DNA of 64,000 nucleotides from Roseicella sp. DB1501 (GCF_013112485.1 NZ_JABFHG010000004.1:248001-312000); one strand, 5' to 3'. Numbered from the stretch's first letter, positions 31,874 to 41,601 are shown. Numbers and translations: made by a program. Notes: a model not told the origin generated them from the sequence alone.

Positions 31874-32203
31874 TCAGCCGATGTTGCTGTCGATCCAGCC
31901 CTTGAGCTGGCCCTTGGGCGAGGCGCCGACCTTGGTGTCCACCAGCTTGCCGTCCTTGAAGAGCAGCATGGTCGGGATGCCGCGGACGGCGTATTCGTTC
32001 GGCGTCATCGGGTTCTCGTCGATGTTCACCTTGGCGACGGTCAGCTTGCCCTCATACTCCTTGGCCAGATCATCGAGGATCGGGCCGACCATCCGGCAGG
32101 GGCCGCACCACTCCGCCCAGAAATCCACCAGCACGGCGCCGGGGGCCTCCAGCACGTCCTGCTTGAAGGTGTCGTCGGTGACGGCCTTGGTCAGTTCGCT
32201 CAT
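31874..32203 (-). CDS. trxA: Thioredoxin 1
   Basis: A 109-residue cytoplasmic thioredoxin with the active site WCGPC in [13 protein letters not shown] and the cis-proline loop RGIPTMLLF. It reduces protein disulfides and serves ribonucleotide reductase and other enzymes. The start at 32203 (MSELTKAV) gives the normal family length, with AAGG about ten bases upstream; an ATG three codons earlier is too close to that site. It lies 167 bases downstream of addA on the same strand, the order seen in many Alphaproteobacteria, and may also have its own promoter in that gap. Confidence 0.96.
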   Translation of the reverse strand: MSELTKAVTDDTFKQDVLEAPGAVLVDFWAEWCGPCRMVGPILDDLAKEYEGKLTVAKVNIDENPMTPNEYAVRGIPTMLLFKDGKLVDTKVGASPKGQLKGWIDSNIG

Positions 32204-32370
32204 GGATTGCATGCCTTGTCTCGGACCCGCCTGGCCAGGGGCCGGGCGAGGGGGCGGAGTGCCCCGAAGCTGCCGCAAAGGTCGGGCGCCGTCGCGGCCG
32301 GGTCAAGGAGGCGTGCGCTCACGCCCGGCATGCGTGCGGCGCGGGCGCCTGGCGACTCGGCCTGCGCCCC

Positions 32371-35300
32371 TCAGCGGTCCTCGGCCGGCAAGGGCGCGTG
32401 CTCGTTCAGCAGGCTGCCGGGCAGCGGCATCAGCCGGGCGCCATAGGTCCAGACCAGGGCGCAATCCACTTGCCGCCCCGGAAAGGCCTGCCGCAGCACG
32501 GCGCGATAGGCCGCCATCTGCCGCAGATAGAGCGGCGGCACCGCCTCGGCCGAGGCGGGCGGCGGGCGGTTGGTCTTGTAGTCGAGCACCAGCACCCGCT
32601 CCGGCGTCACCACCAGCCGGTCCACCTGGCCGGTGACCAGCCGGCCACCGATCCGCCCGGCGATCGGCGCCTCGGCCAGGCTGCCCGGGGCGAAGGCCGC
32701 GGCGATGGCCGGGGAGGTCAGCAGCGCCAGCACCTCCGCCGCCGTCTCTGCCTGCTCCTCGGGCGTCAGCCCATGCCCGGGCCGCGCCAGGAAGCGCGCC
32801 GCCGCTGCCGCCCGCTCAGCCTCCGGCCGTTCCGGCAGATGCTGCAACAGGGCATGCACGACGCGGCCGCGGCGGAAGCGCCGCCCGCCCGGGTCGCTCA
32901 TGCCATGCGGCGCGGCGGCGGGCGTCTCGGTCTCGCCCGGCAGGGCGGAGGGGGAGATGGCCGTCTCGGGCGCCTCGGGCGGGGCCGGCCGCGAGGCCCA
33001 GCCGGGCAGCGCGCCCGGCGCCGCCGCGCTCGCCATGCGCTCGGGGACCGGCGGCACCGTCTGCGGGCAGGCGGCCTGCCACAGCACCGCCTCGCCGAAG
33101 TCGCAGGCGGCGGGCGCGCCGAAGGCGCGGTGGTCGAAGGCCGCCTCGGCGGCGCCGTCCAACCGCCGGAAGCCGGCGGCGACCTGCGCGTACCACGCGC
33201 CCGGCTCCTTGCCCCAGCCACAGACCAGCAGCCGGTCCTCGGCCCGGGTCAGCGCCACGTAGAGCAGGCGGTTCTCCTCCCCCTGCCGCCTGGCCTCGTC
33301 GGCGGCCTTGGCGGCGAGGAAGGCGGGGGCGTGGAAGCTCTTGTTCGGCGCCCAGAGCGGCAGGCTGAGCCCCTCGCCATCGAGCCAGCGGATCGTCTCC
33401 GTCCCGGTGCCGCTGCCGACATCGGCGAGGATGACGATCGGCGCCTGCAGCCCCTTGGCGTTGTGCACCGTCATGATGCGCACGGCGTCGCCCGTGCCCT
33501 CGGCCTCGCGCTTCACCTCGGCGCCGCCCTGGCGCAGCCAGTGCAGGAAGCCCTGCAGGCTCGGCGGGTGCTTGCGCTCATAGGTCAGCGCCGCGTTCAG
33601 CAACTCGTCCAGCAGGTCGGCCGCCTCCATGCCGAGCCGCGCCAGCAGCCGCGCCCGGCCGGTGCGGCCGTCCCCAGCGCCTGGTCCCGTCTCGCCCAGC
33701 ACCTCGGCCAGCAGCGCATGCGGCGAGACGAAATCGGCCCGCGCCGCCAGCCGCGCCAGCCAGGCGGCGGCGCGTGCCTCCGGCCCGGCCGCCGATTCGT
33801 CGCGCCGCGCCATCAGCGCCCCCCAGAGCGGCCCGGTGCGGCCATGCGCGAGCGCCAGCAGCGCCTCCTCGGAGAGGCCGACCAGCGGGCTCTTCAGCAC
33901 CGCCGCGAGCTGCAGGTCGTCCTCGGGCAGCAGCAGCACGTCGCAGAGCGCGAGCAGGTCCATGACCGCGATATGCTCGACGAGTTTCACCCGGGTGACG
34001 CCAGCGACCGGCACCTGCCGCGCCTTCAGGGCCCGGACCAGCAGCGGCACCAGCGCGACATTGGCCTGCTTGCGCAGCAGCACCAGCACGTCGCCGGCCC
34101 GCACCGGCCGGTCGCGGCTCTCCAGCCGCTCCTGCCGGATCATGTGGTCGATGCGCGCTGCCAGCGCCTCGGCCATCAGCGCCTCGGCGCTCGCCACCCG
34201 TGCCGGCTCCTCCGGCACCTGCCAGGGCTCGGGCGGCGGCGTCTCGGCCGGGCGCAGCAGCGGCCAGAGCTCGACCCGCCCGGCATGGCCGAGCCGGTCC
34301 GGCAGGTGGCGCAGCACGCCATCCCCCTCCACCACGCCCTGCCGGGACGCGCCATCCTCGAAGACCGCGTCCACCAGCGCCAGCACCGGCGCGGTGGAGC
34401 GGAAGGAGACGTCGAGATCGACCGGCCGGAAGGCGCCGCCGCCCGCCTCGACCTGCTGCCGGTAATGCCTCTGCCAGCGGGCGAAGCCGGCGGAGTCGGC
34501 GCCCTGGAAGCCGTAGATCGCCTGCTTGATGTCGCCCACCGCGAAGACGGTGCGGGGCGGCGCGGCCTGCTCCACCGCCGCCGCCGAGAGGCTGCGGGCG
34601 AGGCTCCGGCGCTGGCCCCGGGCCGCTCCCTCGCCGGCGAAGAACTCCGCGGTCAGCGCCGCGGCGATGCCCCATTGCGCCGGGTTGCTGTCCTGCGCCT
34701 CGTCCAGCAGCACGTGGTCGATGCCGCCATCGAGCTTGTAGAGCACCCAGGCGCTGCCGGGGTCCTCCAGGATGCGGCGGACATGGTCGATCAGGTCGCC
34801 ATAGCCGAGCATGCCGGCATTGCGCTGCCGCGCCCGGTAGCGGTCGAGCACCGGCGCGGCGAGGGCGAGCAGCGCGGCGGTCGCGGCGCCGAGCCGGCAG
34901 GCGGCGCGCTGCCCGGCGATGCCGAGCAGCCGCTCGCCCTCGGCGGTCAGCACCTCCAGCACCTCCGCCTGCCGGGCGCCGACGCCCTTGGTCGCCAGGG
35001 AGCGCGCGGCGCGCACGGCGCCCTCCTTGGTGAGGAAGATGTCGCACCAGTCGGCGAAGCGGGCGGCGCGCTCCTCCGGCCCGGCGGCGAGCCAGGCGGC
35101 GATGCGGTCGGCGCGGCCGAGGTCGCTCTCCGTCTTGCTCGCGCCCAGCAGGCTTGCCGCCATGCGCAGCGGCGCCTCCTCGACGGCGCAGGCTTCGGCC
35201 AACACCTCGGCCTCGTCCAGGCTGTCCGGCGCGCCGAGCGCGGCGGCGAGGCGCAGCCGCAGCCCGGCGACGCCGTTGTAGCCCTCGAGGCAGCGGCCCA

Positions 35301-35913
35301 GCCGCTCCCGCGCCGTGTCCTGCAGCAGGGCGCGGGTGACGTCGGAGAAGGTGTCGGCCGAGGCGATGCCGGCGAGCAGCGCCAGCTCGCCGGCCACCAT
35401 GTCGGTCCGCGCCAGCACCGCCTCGCGCGCCTCGGCCAGCATCAGCGCCGCATCCTGTTCCTCCAGCACCGCGAATTGCGGCGGCAGGTCAGCCTCCAGC
35501 GGGAAGCTGCGCAGCAGCGACTGGCAGAAGGCGTGGATGGTCGAGATGCGCATGCCGCCCGGCATCTCCAGCACCTCGACCAGCAGCCGGCGGGCGCGGT
35601 CAATGCCACGCGCATCCGGCGCCTCGCCGGTCAGCCGGGTGATCTCGGCCGCCAGGCGCGCCTCCTCCCACACCGTCCAGTCGCCGAGCCGGCGGCGCAG
35701 GCGCGACTGCATCTCCGCCGCCGCGGCGCGGGTGAAGGTGAGGCAGAGGATGCGGCCGGGCACCTGCCCGGGATCGAGCAGCAACCGCAGCACGCGGTCG
35801 ATCAGCACCTTGGTCTTGCCCGAGCCGGCCGAGGCGCCCACCCAGGCGGAGACGGCCGGGTCGGAGGCGGCGCGCTGCTGCAGCTCGGCGCGGGCGCGGG
35901 CGGACTCGCTCAT
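32371..35913 (-). CDS. addA: Double-strand break repair helicase-nuclease AddA
   Basis: An 1180-residue UvrD-like superfamily 1 helicase fused to a RecB-type nuclease. Walker A is at residues 27-34 (GASAGSGKT) and the DEAQD-type Walker B in DHVLLDEAQDSNP. Further marks are VFAVGDIKQAIYGFQGAD, MTVHNAKGLQAPIV, NRLLYVALTRAEDRLLVCGW, and the nuclease motif VLVLDYKTNRPP near the C-terminus. AddA pairs with AddB to resect DNA ends for RecA loading. The start at 35913 overlaps the addB stop (ATGA), showing translational coupling. Length is normal for the alphaproteobacterial type. Confidence 0.97.
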   Translation of the reverse strand: MSESARARAELQQRAASDPAVSAWVGASAGSGKTKVLIDRVLRLLLDPGQVPGRILCLTFTRAAAAEMQSRLRRRLGDWTVWEEARLAAEITRLTGEAPDARGIDRARRLLVEVLEMPGGMRISTIHAFCQSLLRSFPLEADLPPQFAVLEEQDAALMLAEAREAVLARTDMVAGELALLAGIASADTFSDVTRALLQDTARERLGRCLEGYNGVAGLRLRLAAALGAPDSLDEAEVLAEACAVEEAPLRMAASLLGASKTESDLGRADRIAAWLAAGPEERAARFADWCDIFLTKEGAVRAARSLATKGVGARQAEVLEVLTAEGERLLGIAGQRAACRLGAATAALLALAAPVLDRYRARQRNAGMLGYGDLIDHVRRILEDPGSAWVLYKLDGGIDHVLLDEAQDSNPAQWGIAAALTAEFFAGEGAARGQRRSLARSLSAAAVEQAAPPRTVFAVGDIKQAIYGFQGADSAGFARWQRHYRQQVEAGGGAFRPVDLDVSFRSTAPVLALVDAVFEDGASRQGVVEGDGVLRHLPDRLGHAGRVELWPLLRPAETPPPEPWQVPEEPARVASAEALMAEALAARIDHMIRQERLESRDRPVRAGDVLVLLRKQANVALVPLLVRALKARQVPVAGVTRVKLVEHIAVMDLLALCDVLLLPEDDLQLAAVLKSPLVGLSEEALLALAHGRTGPLWGALMARRDESAAGPEARAAAWLARLAARADFVSPHALLAEVLGETGPGAGDGRTGRARLLARLGMEAADLLDELLNAALTYERKHPPSLQGFLHWLRQGGAEVKREAEGTGDAVRIMTVHNAKGLQAPIVILADVGSGTGTETIRWLDGEGLSLPLWAPNKSFHAPAFLAAKAADEARRQGEENRLLYVALTRAEDRLLVCGWGKEPGAWYAQVAAGFRRLDGAAEAAFDHRAFGAPAACDFGEAVLWQAACPQTVPPVPERMASAAAPGALPGWASRPAPPEAPETAISPSALPGETETPAAAPHGMSDPGGRRFRRGRVVHALLQHLPERPEAERAAAAARFLARPGHGLTPEEQAETAAEVLALLTSPAIAAAFAPGSLAEAPIAGRIGGRLVTGQVDRLVVTPERVLVLDYKTNRPPPASAEAVPPLYLRQMAAYRAVLRQAFPGRQVDCALVWTYGARLMPLPGSLLNEHAPLPAEDR

Positions 35914-38900
35914 GCCGGCCCCCGCGCATCCTCGGCCCCGGCCCATTCGGCGAGGCGCGAGAGGTGGTCGTAGTCGTTGCCCGCCGGGGCGCGCTTCGGA
36001 TGCGGCCGGGCGGTGAAGGCGCGGTCGCCGAGCAGGAAATCGCCGACCAGGCCGGCGAGGGCGGTGACCGCCTCCTCCGCCAGCAGCCGCACCACGGCCG
36101 GGTCCTGCGCCACCAGCTTCTCCTCGCCCGGCATCGGGCCGCCGGAGAGGCGCCAGTAGAGCAGCCCGGCGCCATCCCCCGCCGGCACCCCGGCGAAGCC
36201 GCCCGCCGCGGCGATCGCCGCTTCCAGGGTGAGCTGCGGCTTGCGGCCGTCCCGCACCTCCTCGCCGCTCGGCGGCTGGCCGGTCTTGTAGTCGAGCAGC
36301 CGCAGGCCCTGCGGCAGGATGTCGATGCGGTCCGCCTTGGCCTGCAGCAGCACCTCGCCGCCGGCGAGGCGGAGCGGCAACTCGCCCTTCACCTCCACCA
36401 GGCTGCGGATCGGCCCGGTGCCGCGGCGCAGCGCCGCCTCCCGCTCCAGCACGAAGCCGCCGATGCGGGCGAGCCGCGGCGTCCAGAAGGCGGCGAGGCC
36501 GGGGCGCGGCGCCGCCTCGTCCAGCGCCGCCGCCGCCGCCTCCTCCCAGAGGGCGCGGGCCGCATCCTCGCCCGGCCAGGGCTGGTTGGAGAGGCGGCGG
36601 ATGAAATGCGCCATCGCCGCATGCACGAGGTTGCCGTAGTCGAGCACTCCGGCTTCGGCATCCAGCGGATCGAGCGGATGGAGGCGCAGCACCTGCCGTG
36701 CATAGAAGGCGTAGGGGTCGGCGATCAGCGTCTCGACCTGCGTCACGGAGAGGCGCGTCGGCCGCTGCGCCCGGGCAGGGCGCGGCGCCGGGCGGGCGCA
36801 GGGGGTGACCTCGGCCGGGCGGTCGAGCAGCCCGGCCCAGCCGAGCGCCGGGCTCTGCGGCAGGGCCAGCCCCTCCTGGCCCTGCAGGAAGGTCTCGATC
36901 CGGGTCAGCCAGCGCGCCGGCACGGTGGGCGCGCCGCCGCGCCGCGTGGCGCGGGAGAGCACCGCCTCGGGCGCGCTGCAGGCGGCGAGCAGGAAATCGG
37001 CGCAGACCCGGCCGATGCGCGCCTCGGGCTCCGGCAGGCCGAATTGCTGGCGCATTGGCCGGCTCATCCAGGGGCCGGGATCGGTCGCCAGCGGCCAGAC
37101 CGTCTCGTCCAGCGCCCCGAGCACCACGCGGTCGAAGGTCAGCAGCCGGGCTTCCAGCAGGCCGAGGATTTCGACGCGCGGATGCGCGTTGCCGTCACGC
37201 CCGCGGGTCGCCCGCAGCGAGGGCGCCGGGGCGCCATCCATCGCGGCATCGAACAGCGCCGGCCAGGACGCGGCGGCGATCGGCGGCATGGCGGCCATGG
37301 CGGGTTCCAGCGCCGCCAGATGCGCGGCGAGGGATTCGCCCTCCTCGCCGGCATAGAGGCGGAGGCCGCCCGGCATCTCGTCGGTGCCGGCCAGCGCCTC
37401 GGCGGCGGCGAGATGCGCCGCCAGCAGGTCGCGCGGCGGTCGCGCCTCGCCCTCGGGCAGGGCCGCGAAATCGCCGAGCGCGGCCTCCAGCACCTCCAGC
37501 AGCGCCGTGACCTCGGCCAGCGCCTCCGCCCGCTCCTCCCGCGCCAGCCCGGCCCGCGCCGCCGCGCGCAGCCCGGCGAGGCCCGGCGCCGGCCGGGCGC
37601 CGCGCAGCGCCGCGCGCTCCAGCCGCCGCACCGCGCCGAGCCAGCGCGTCCGCGGCCAGCCGCCGGCGCAGAGCGGGTGCTTGAGGGCGGCGAGCAGCGG
37701 CACCGGCGCCAGCGCCACCGCGGCCATGCGGGCCAGCAGGCGGAGGAAGGCGCCGGCCGGCGTCTCGCCCAGCGGCTCGCCGGCGGAATCATCGGCGGTG
37801 ACGCCGTGCCGGGCGAGCTCGGCCGAGACCCGGCGCGCCAGGTCGCGGTCCGGCGTCACCAGGGCGACGCGCGCCTTGGGGTCTTCCAGGGTCTCGCGCA
37901 GGGTGAGGGCGATCGCCGCCGCCTCGGCCTGCGCATCCGGCGCGGTGAGCTGGGTGAGGCCGGCCAGCGCCGGGCGCCATTTCGAGGGCTGCCGCGACTG
38001 CCAGGCGGGCAGGCCCTCGGCCGGGCGCAGGGCCATGCCGAGCAGGGCCGGCCGGTCGGCGGGCGCGGCGAGGTCCACCGCCTCCTCCGGCGTGCAGCCC
38101 GGCCAGCGGCGGATATCCTCCTTCTGCGCGCCGAGCCGGTGCAGCAGGCGCTGCTGGCCGCAAAAGGGATGCGTCGGCGCCTCGCGGATCGCCTCCCAGA
38201 CCCGCTCCTCGGCGCTGCCGGGATCGAGCCCGTGCAGCACCACGCAGCCTTGCCGCAGCTCGGTGGCGACGACGCGCAGCAGCTCCTCGGCAGCCGGGAT
38301 GGTGCCGCCGACGCCGATGCCGGCGGCGATCACCGGATGCTCAGGCGGGCTGCGCTGCCAGGCGCGGGTCTGTTCCCACAGCGCCTTGACCCGGCGCATG
38401 CCGATATCGAGCAGCTCCTCCCCCGCCAGCCAGTGCTGCCAGGCGGCGAGGACGCCGCGCAGGAAGGTGAGGGTGATCTGCCAGTGCGCCGCATGCGCCT
38501 CCGGCACCAGCCCCTCCAGCCGCTCCAGCCAGTGCTCGTTCAGCGCCTCGGGCAGGCTGCGCGCCAGCAGGTCGAGGTCCTTCTCCTCCAGCGCGATCTC
38601 GTCCAGCAGCGTCGCCAGCGCCCCGGCCAGGGACCAGGCCTGTTCCGGCGTCGCCGGGCCGCCGCGCTCCTTCGGCAGGCGGGTGATGAAGCCGGCCAGC
38701 ACCGCCTGCCGCCGCAGCGGCTCGACCGCCGGCGGCAGGTCGAGCAGCGCCGGCAGGGCCAGCTCGTCGGCATCCTCGGTGGAGAGGCCGGCCAGCGCCC
38801 GCATCCGCGGCAGCAGCAGGGCCTGGCCCGTATCATCCCCGCGCGCCGCCGGCGCGACAGCCGCCCGCAGGAAGGCGACGCGCAGCGCCCGGGCCGAGCG

Positions 38901-39026
38901 GCGGGTCGGCAGCAGGATGGTGACGCGCGAGAGGCTCTCCGGCGACTCGGCCGGCACGCTGCGCAGCACGCCGGCGGCAAGGCAGTCCAGGAAGGGCAGA
39001 TGCGCCGGGATGTCGAAGAGGTTCAT
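35910..39026 (-). CDS. addB: Double-strand break repair protein AddB (alphaproteobacterial type)
   Basis: A 1038-residue partner of AddA. The C-terminal RecB-like nuclease is visible from VTQVETLIADPYAFYARQVLRL, with LRLLDYKTGQPP as the catalytic D-x-K segment, and the end NDYDHLSRLAEWAG is typical of the alphaproteobacterial subfamily. The four cysteines that hold the 4Fe-4S cluster in Bacillus AddB are missing: the first position reads DPYAFYAR. The N-terminal helicase-like part starts FDIPAHLPFLDCLAAGVL and has ILLPTRRSARAL in place of a canonical Walker A. It starts 36 bases after murU. Confidence 0.96.
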   Translation of the reverse strand: MNLFDIPAHLPFLDCLAAGVLRSVPAESPESLSRVTILLPTRRSARALRVAFLRAAVAPAARGDDTGQALLLPRMRALAGLSTEDADELALPALLDLPPAVEPLRRQAVLAGFITRLPKERGGPATPEQAWSLAGALATLLDEIALEEKDLDLLARSLPEALNEHWLERLEGLVPEAHAAHWQITLTFLRGVLAAWQHWLAGEELLDIGMRRVKALWEQTRAWQRSPPEHPVIAAGIGVGGTIPAAEELLRVVATELRQGCVVLHGLDPGSAEERVWEAIREAPTHPFCGQQRLLHRLGAQKEDIRRWPGCTPEEAVDLAAPADRPALLGMALRPAEGLPAWQSRQPSKWRPALAGLTQLTAPDAQAEAAAIALTLRETLEDPKARVALVTPDRDLARRVSAELARHGVTADDSAGEPLGETPAGAFLRLLARMAAVALAPVPLLAALKHPLCAGGWPRTRWLGAVRRLERAALRGARPAPGLAGLRAAARAGLAREERAEALAEVTALLEVLEAALGDFAALPEGEARPPRDLLAAHLAAAEALAGTDEMPGGLRLYAGEEGESLAAHLAALEPAMAAMPPIAAASWPALFDAAMDGAPAPSLRATRGRDGNAHPRVEILGLLEARLLTFDRVVLGALDETVWPLATDPGPWMSRPMRQQFGLPEPEARIGRVCADFLLAACSAPEAVLSRATRRGGAPTVPARWLTRIETFLQGQEGLALPQSPALGWAGLLDRPAEVTPCARPAPRPARAQRPTRLSVTQVETLIADPYAFYARQVLRLHPLDPLDAEAGVLDYGNLVHAAMAHFIRRLSNQPWPGEDAARALWEEAAAAALDEAAPRPGLAAFWTPRLARIGGFVLEREAALRRGTGPIRSLVEVKGELPLRLAGGEVLLQAKADRIDILPQGLRLLDYKTGQPPSGEEVRDGRKPQLTLEAAIAAAGGFAGVPAGDGAGLLYWRLSGGPMPGEEKLVAQDPAVVRLLAEEAVTALAGLVGDFLLGDRAFTARPHPKRAPAGNDYDHLSRLAEWAGAEDARGPA

Positions 39027-39062
39027 GCCGGTGCCGCGGCCGGTGGCCGCGACGTCCTCAGC

Positions 39063-39791
39063 TCAGAACAGGGCGCGGACCAGGCCCGCCTGCATCGCGG
39101 CCTCCGCCCGTTCCAGATCCGGCGGCGTCGAGAGATGGAACCAGATCCCGTCATGCACCAGCGCGAAGAGACGCCCCGATTCGATGGCCCGATCATACAG
39201 GAGGTTGAGGCTGAAGGGGCCGTCCGGGATATCCCGGAACAGCTCCGGCCGCAGGATCTGCACCCCGGCGAAGACATAGGGGGCGAGCTCGCGCTCCTTC
39301 GGCCGCCGCACCCGGCCAAGCGGGTCGAGCAGGAAGTCGCCGCGGCCGATCTCGCCCTCGACCTGGGCGCTGCGCACCACCAGCAGCAGCCCGTCCATGG
39401 CGGCCGGGTCGAAGGCGGCGGCCATGCGGGCGAGGGCCTGGCGAGGCCCGTCCAGCCACATGGCGTCGCCATTGACCACCGCGAAAGGACCCTCGCCGAG
39501 ATGCGGCAAGGCGCGGGCGACGCCGCCGCCGGTCTCCAGCACCGGGTCCTCGCGCTGCAGGATCACCCGCGGCGCGGTGCGGTCCGCGACCGCCGCGGCG
39601 ACCTTGTCGGCATGCCAATGGGCGTTCACCACCGCCTGCTGCACTCCGGCGGCGGCGAGCCGGTCGAGCGCATGGTCGAGCAGCGATTTCCCGTCGAGCG
39701 GCAGCAGCGGCTTGGCCGTCGTCTCGGTGAGCGGCCGCATGCGCAGGCCGAGGCCGGCGGCGAGGACCATGCCATGGGTGAGCGTGATCAC
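39063..39791 (-). CDS. murU: MurU-like N-acetylmuramate-1-phosphate uridylyltransferase
   Basis: A 242-residue sugar nucleotidyltransferase. The signature MVLAAGLGLRMRPLTETTAKPLLPL begins at residue 8, with ETGGGVARALPHLG, the metal-binding VVNGDAMW and IWFHLSTPPDL further on. MurU makes UDP-MurNAc from MurNAc-1-phosphate in the recycling route that bypasses MurA. The gene lies just downstream of amgK, the matching anomeric sugar kinase, which supports this over mannose-1-phosphate guanylyltransferase. It is 36 bases upstream of addB in the same leftward unit. Confidence 0.88.
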   Translation of the reverse strand: MITLTHGMVLAAGLGLRMRPLTETTAKPLLPLDGKSLLDHALDRLAAAGVQQAVVNAHWHADKVAAAVADRTAPRVILQREDPVLETGGGVARALPHLGEGPFAVVNGDAMWLDGPRQALARMAAAFDPAAMDGLLLVVRSAQVEGEIGRGDFLLDPLGRVRRPKERELAPYVFAGVQILRPELFRDIPDGPFSLNLLYDRAIESGRLFALVHDGIWFHLSTPPDLERAEAAMQAGLVRALF

Positions 39792-39924
39792 GCTTCGGCG
39801 CTCCGGCGGCTGGGGATCATGGCGTCTCCCTACTCCGTGAGGCCCCTGGCTGGAAACACCCGCCGCGCATCACATCCGCATCGAAGGCCGGGCGCGGCGC
39901 CGCGGGCACAGGACGGGCGCGCGC

Positions 39925-40899
39925 CTACCGGTCCGGGTTGCGCCGCATCTCCTCGGGCACATGGCGGTCGAGGACGTCGCGCAGCGGCGCGCAGGCCGGC
40001 TGCGACAGGGCGCGCGCCAGCAGCGCCCAGCAGCGCGGGCCGTGGCGAAGGTAGTGAGGCTTGCCGTCGCGCCGGTCCAGCCGCACCCAGAGGGCGGCGA
40101 CGCGCAGATGCCGCTGCGCCCCGCAGGCGGCGAGCGCGCCGAGGAAGCCGGCGCGATCGAGTCCCGGCCGCGCTGCCAGATAGGTGGCGAGCGCCGCCCG
40201 CCGGACCTCCGGCGCCACGTCGCGCCGCGCATCCTCGACCAGGGAGACGAGGTCGTAGGCGGGATGGCCAAGCGCGCCGTCCTGGAAGTCGAGGATGCCG
40301 GTGCGACGGGCGCCCGTGCGGCCCTCGATGCGCATGAGGTTGGCCGGGAAGTAGTCGCGATGGACGAAGCCCTGCGCCCCGGCGAAGGGGGCGAGCATGG
40401 CCTGGATCGCCGCGTCCAGTTCCTCCCGGATGCCGGGGGCAGGCGGGGCGCCGAAGGCCGCCGGCCACCACCAGTCGAGGAAGGTGGCGGCCGTCGCCCG
40501 CGCCATCGCCGCCGCGTCCCAGGCCGGCAGGCCGGGCGGCACCGGTGCGGCATGCAGCGCCGCCAGCGCCTCGGCCGCCTCGACATAGAGCGGCACCGGA
40601 TCGGCGCCGGCATCGAGCAGCGCGGCATGGGTCGCGTCGCCGAAATCCTCGATCAGCAGGAAGCCGGCCTCCGCATCCTCGGCGATGATCTCCGGCAGGG
40701 AGAGGCCGGCAGCGCCGAAATGCCGGGCGAGGGCGGCGAAGGGCCGCACATCCTCGGGCGGCGGCGCGTCCATCAGCAGCGCCGGGCGCGGCCCGCCGCG
40801 CAGCCGGACATAGCGGCGGAAGCTGGCATCGGCGGCGAGGGGCTGGCGCTCCGCCGCGCCGTAGCCATGCGCGGCGAGGAAGGGGTCTGGGTATCGCAT
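39925..40899 (-). CDS. amgK: AmgK-like N-acetylmuramate/N-acetylglucosamine 1-kinase
   Basis: A 324-residue aminoglycoside-phosphotransferase-fold kinase. Active-site motifs are FVHRDYFPANLM (catalytic loop, Asp) and GILDFQDGALGHPAYDLVSL (metal-binding Asp), with FLLIEDFGDATH upstream. AmgK phosphorylates the anomeric carbon of MurNAc or GlcNAc to feed MurU in peptidoglycan recycling. It starts 15 bases after the tsaE stop, and 133 bases without a gene separate it from murU. The tsaE-amgK-murU-addB-addA order is conserved in Alphaproteobacteria. Confidence 0.9.
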   Translation of the reverse strand: MRYPDPFLAAHGYGAAERQPLAADASFRRYVRLRGGPRPALLMDAPPPEDVRPFAALARHFGAAGLSLPEIIAEDAEAGFLLIEDFGDATHAALLDAGADPVPLYVEAAEALAALHAAPVPPGLPAWDAAAMARATAATFLDWWWPAAFGAPPAPGIREELDAAIQAMLAPFAGAQGFVHRDYFPANLMRIEGRTGARRTGILDFQDGALGHPAYDLVSLVEDARRDVAPEVRRAALATYLAARPGLDRAGFLGALAACGAQRHLRVAALWVRLDRRDGKPHYLRHGPRCWALLARALSQPACAPLRDVLDRHVPEEMRRNPDR

Positions 40900-40914
40900 G
40901 CTGCTCCGCGGCGC

Positions 40915-41388
40915 TCAGGCCGTGATCTGCTCGAGCCGGCCGGGCCAGCCGGAGAGGATGGCGCGGCGCTCCTCCTCGCCCGCCCCGGGGGAGAGCTCGG
41001 GGGCGAGGGTGAGGAGCAGCGCATCCGCCGGCCACTCGGCGCCGAGGCGCTCGGGCCACTCGACGATGACGATGCCGCGCCGCGCCTCGTCCCAGCCGAG
41101 CTCCGTCAGGTCGCCGGGGCCGGCGAGGCGGTAGAGGTCGTAATGATGCGCCTCGGTCCCGTCCGGCAGCGCGTAGCTCTGCACCAGGGTGAAGCTGGGC
41201 GAGGGCACTTCCAGGCCGGGATCGCCCGTCAGGGCGCGCAGCAGGGCGCGGGCGAAGGCGCTCTTGCCGGCCCCGAGAGGCCCCTGCAGCAGCAGCGCGT
41301 CGCCCGGCCGCAGCAGCGGCGCCAGCCGGGCGGCGAGGCGGCCGGTGGCGGCAAGGTCGGGCAGCGTCAGGGCGATCGGGCCTGGCAT
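40915..41388 (-). CDS. tsaE: tRNA threonylcarbamoyladenosine biosynthesis ATPase TsaE
   Basis: A 157-residue P-loop ATPase. Walker A is LLQGPLGAGKSAFARALL, followed by EVPSPSFTLVQSY, HHYDLYRL and a Walker-B-like GIVIVEWPERLG. TsaE works with TsaB and TsaD to place t6A at position 37 of ANN-decoding tRNAs. The start at 41388 (MPGPIALTLPD) gives the family length; the open frame extends far upstream but only with unconserved Arg/Pro sequence covering a tandem repeat. It is the first gene of the leftward run. Confidence 0.95.
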   Translation of the reverse strand: MPGPIALTLPDLAATGRLAARLAPLLRPGDALLLQGPLGAGKSAFARALLRALTGDPGLEVPSPSFTLVQSYALPDGTEAHHYDLYRLAGPGDLTELGWDEARRGIVIVEWPERLGAEWPADALLLTLAPELSPGAGEEERRAILSGWPGRLEQITA

Positions 41389-41472
41389 GGGCCTCCGGGC
41401 AGGGAGAGTCGGGCGGTGCCGCCTATCTGCCCGGCCGTCCCGCCCCACCGCAAGCATCCGATGGCCAAGGGG

Positions 41473-41524
41473 GCGCTGTGCGGGAGCGCTGTGCGGGAGC
41501 GCTGTACGGGGGCGCTGTACGGGG
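41473..41524. repeat. Four tandem copies of a 13-bp unit
   Basis: Units start at 41473, 41486, 41499 and 41512. The first two are GCGCTGTGCGGGA and the last two GCGCTGTACGGGG, so two subtypes in two-plus-two order. It lies in the 213-base divergent gap between tsaE and the ferredoxin reductase gene. Thirteen is not a multiple of three or of the helical turn, so a copy-number change would shift any promoter spacing across it. Confidence 0.95.
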
Positions 41525-41601
41525 CGCATCTGGGCGCCGGAGGTTCCAGCCATCCCCTGTGCAGGCTATGACCCCCGCTTTCGGCAGGCGGGACGCCGGG
41601 C

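Noticed and set aside
32398..35973. An 1191-codon plus-strand frame antisense to addA
   Set aside because: Shadow frame with biased Arg/Gln/His content and no recognisable domain.
35964..40337. A 1457-codon plus-strand frame across addB, murU and amgK
   Set aside because: It crosses three well-supported genes on the other strand and shows no conserved motif.
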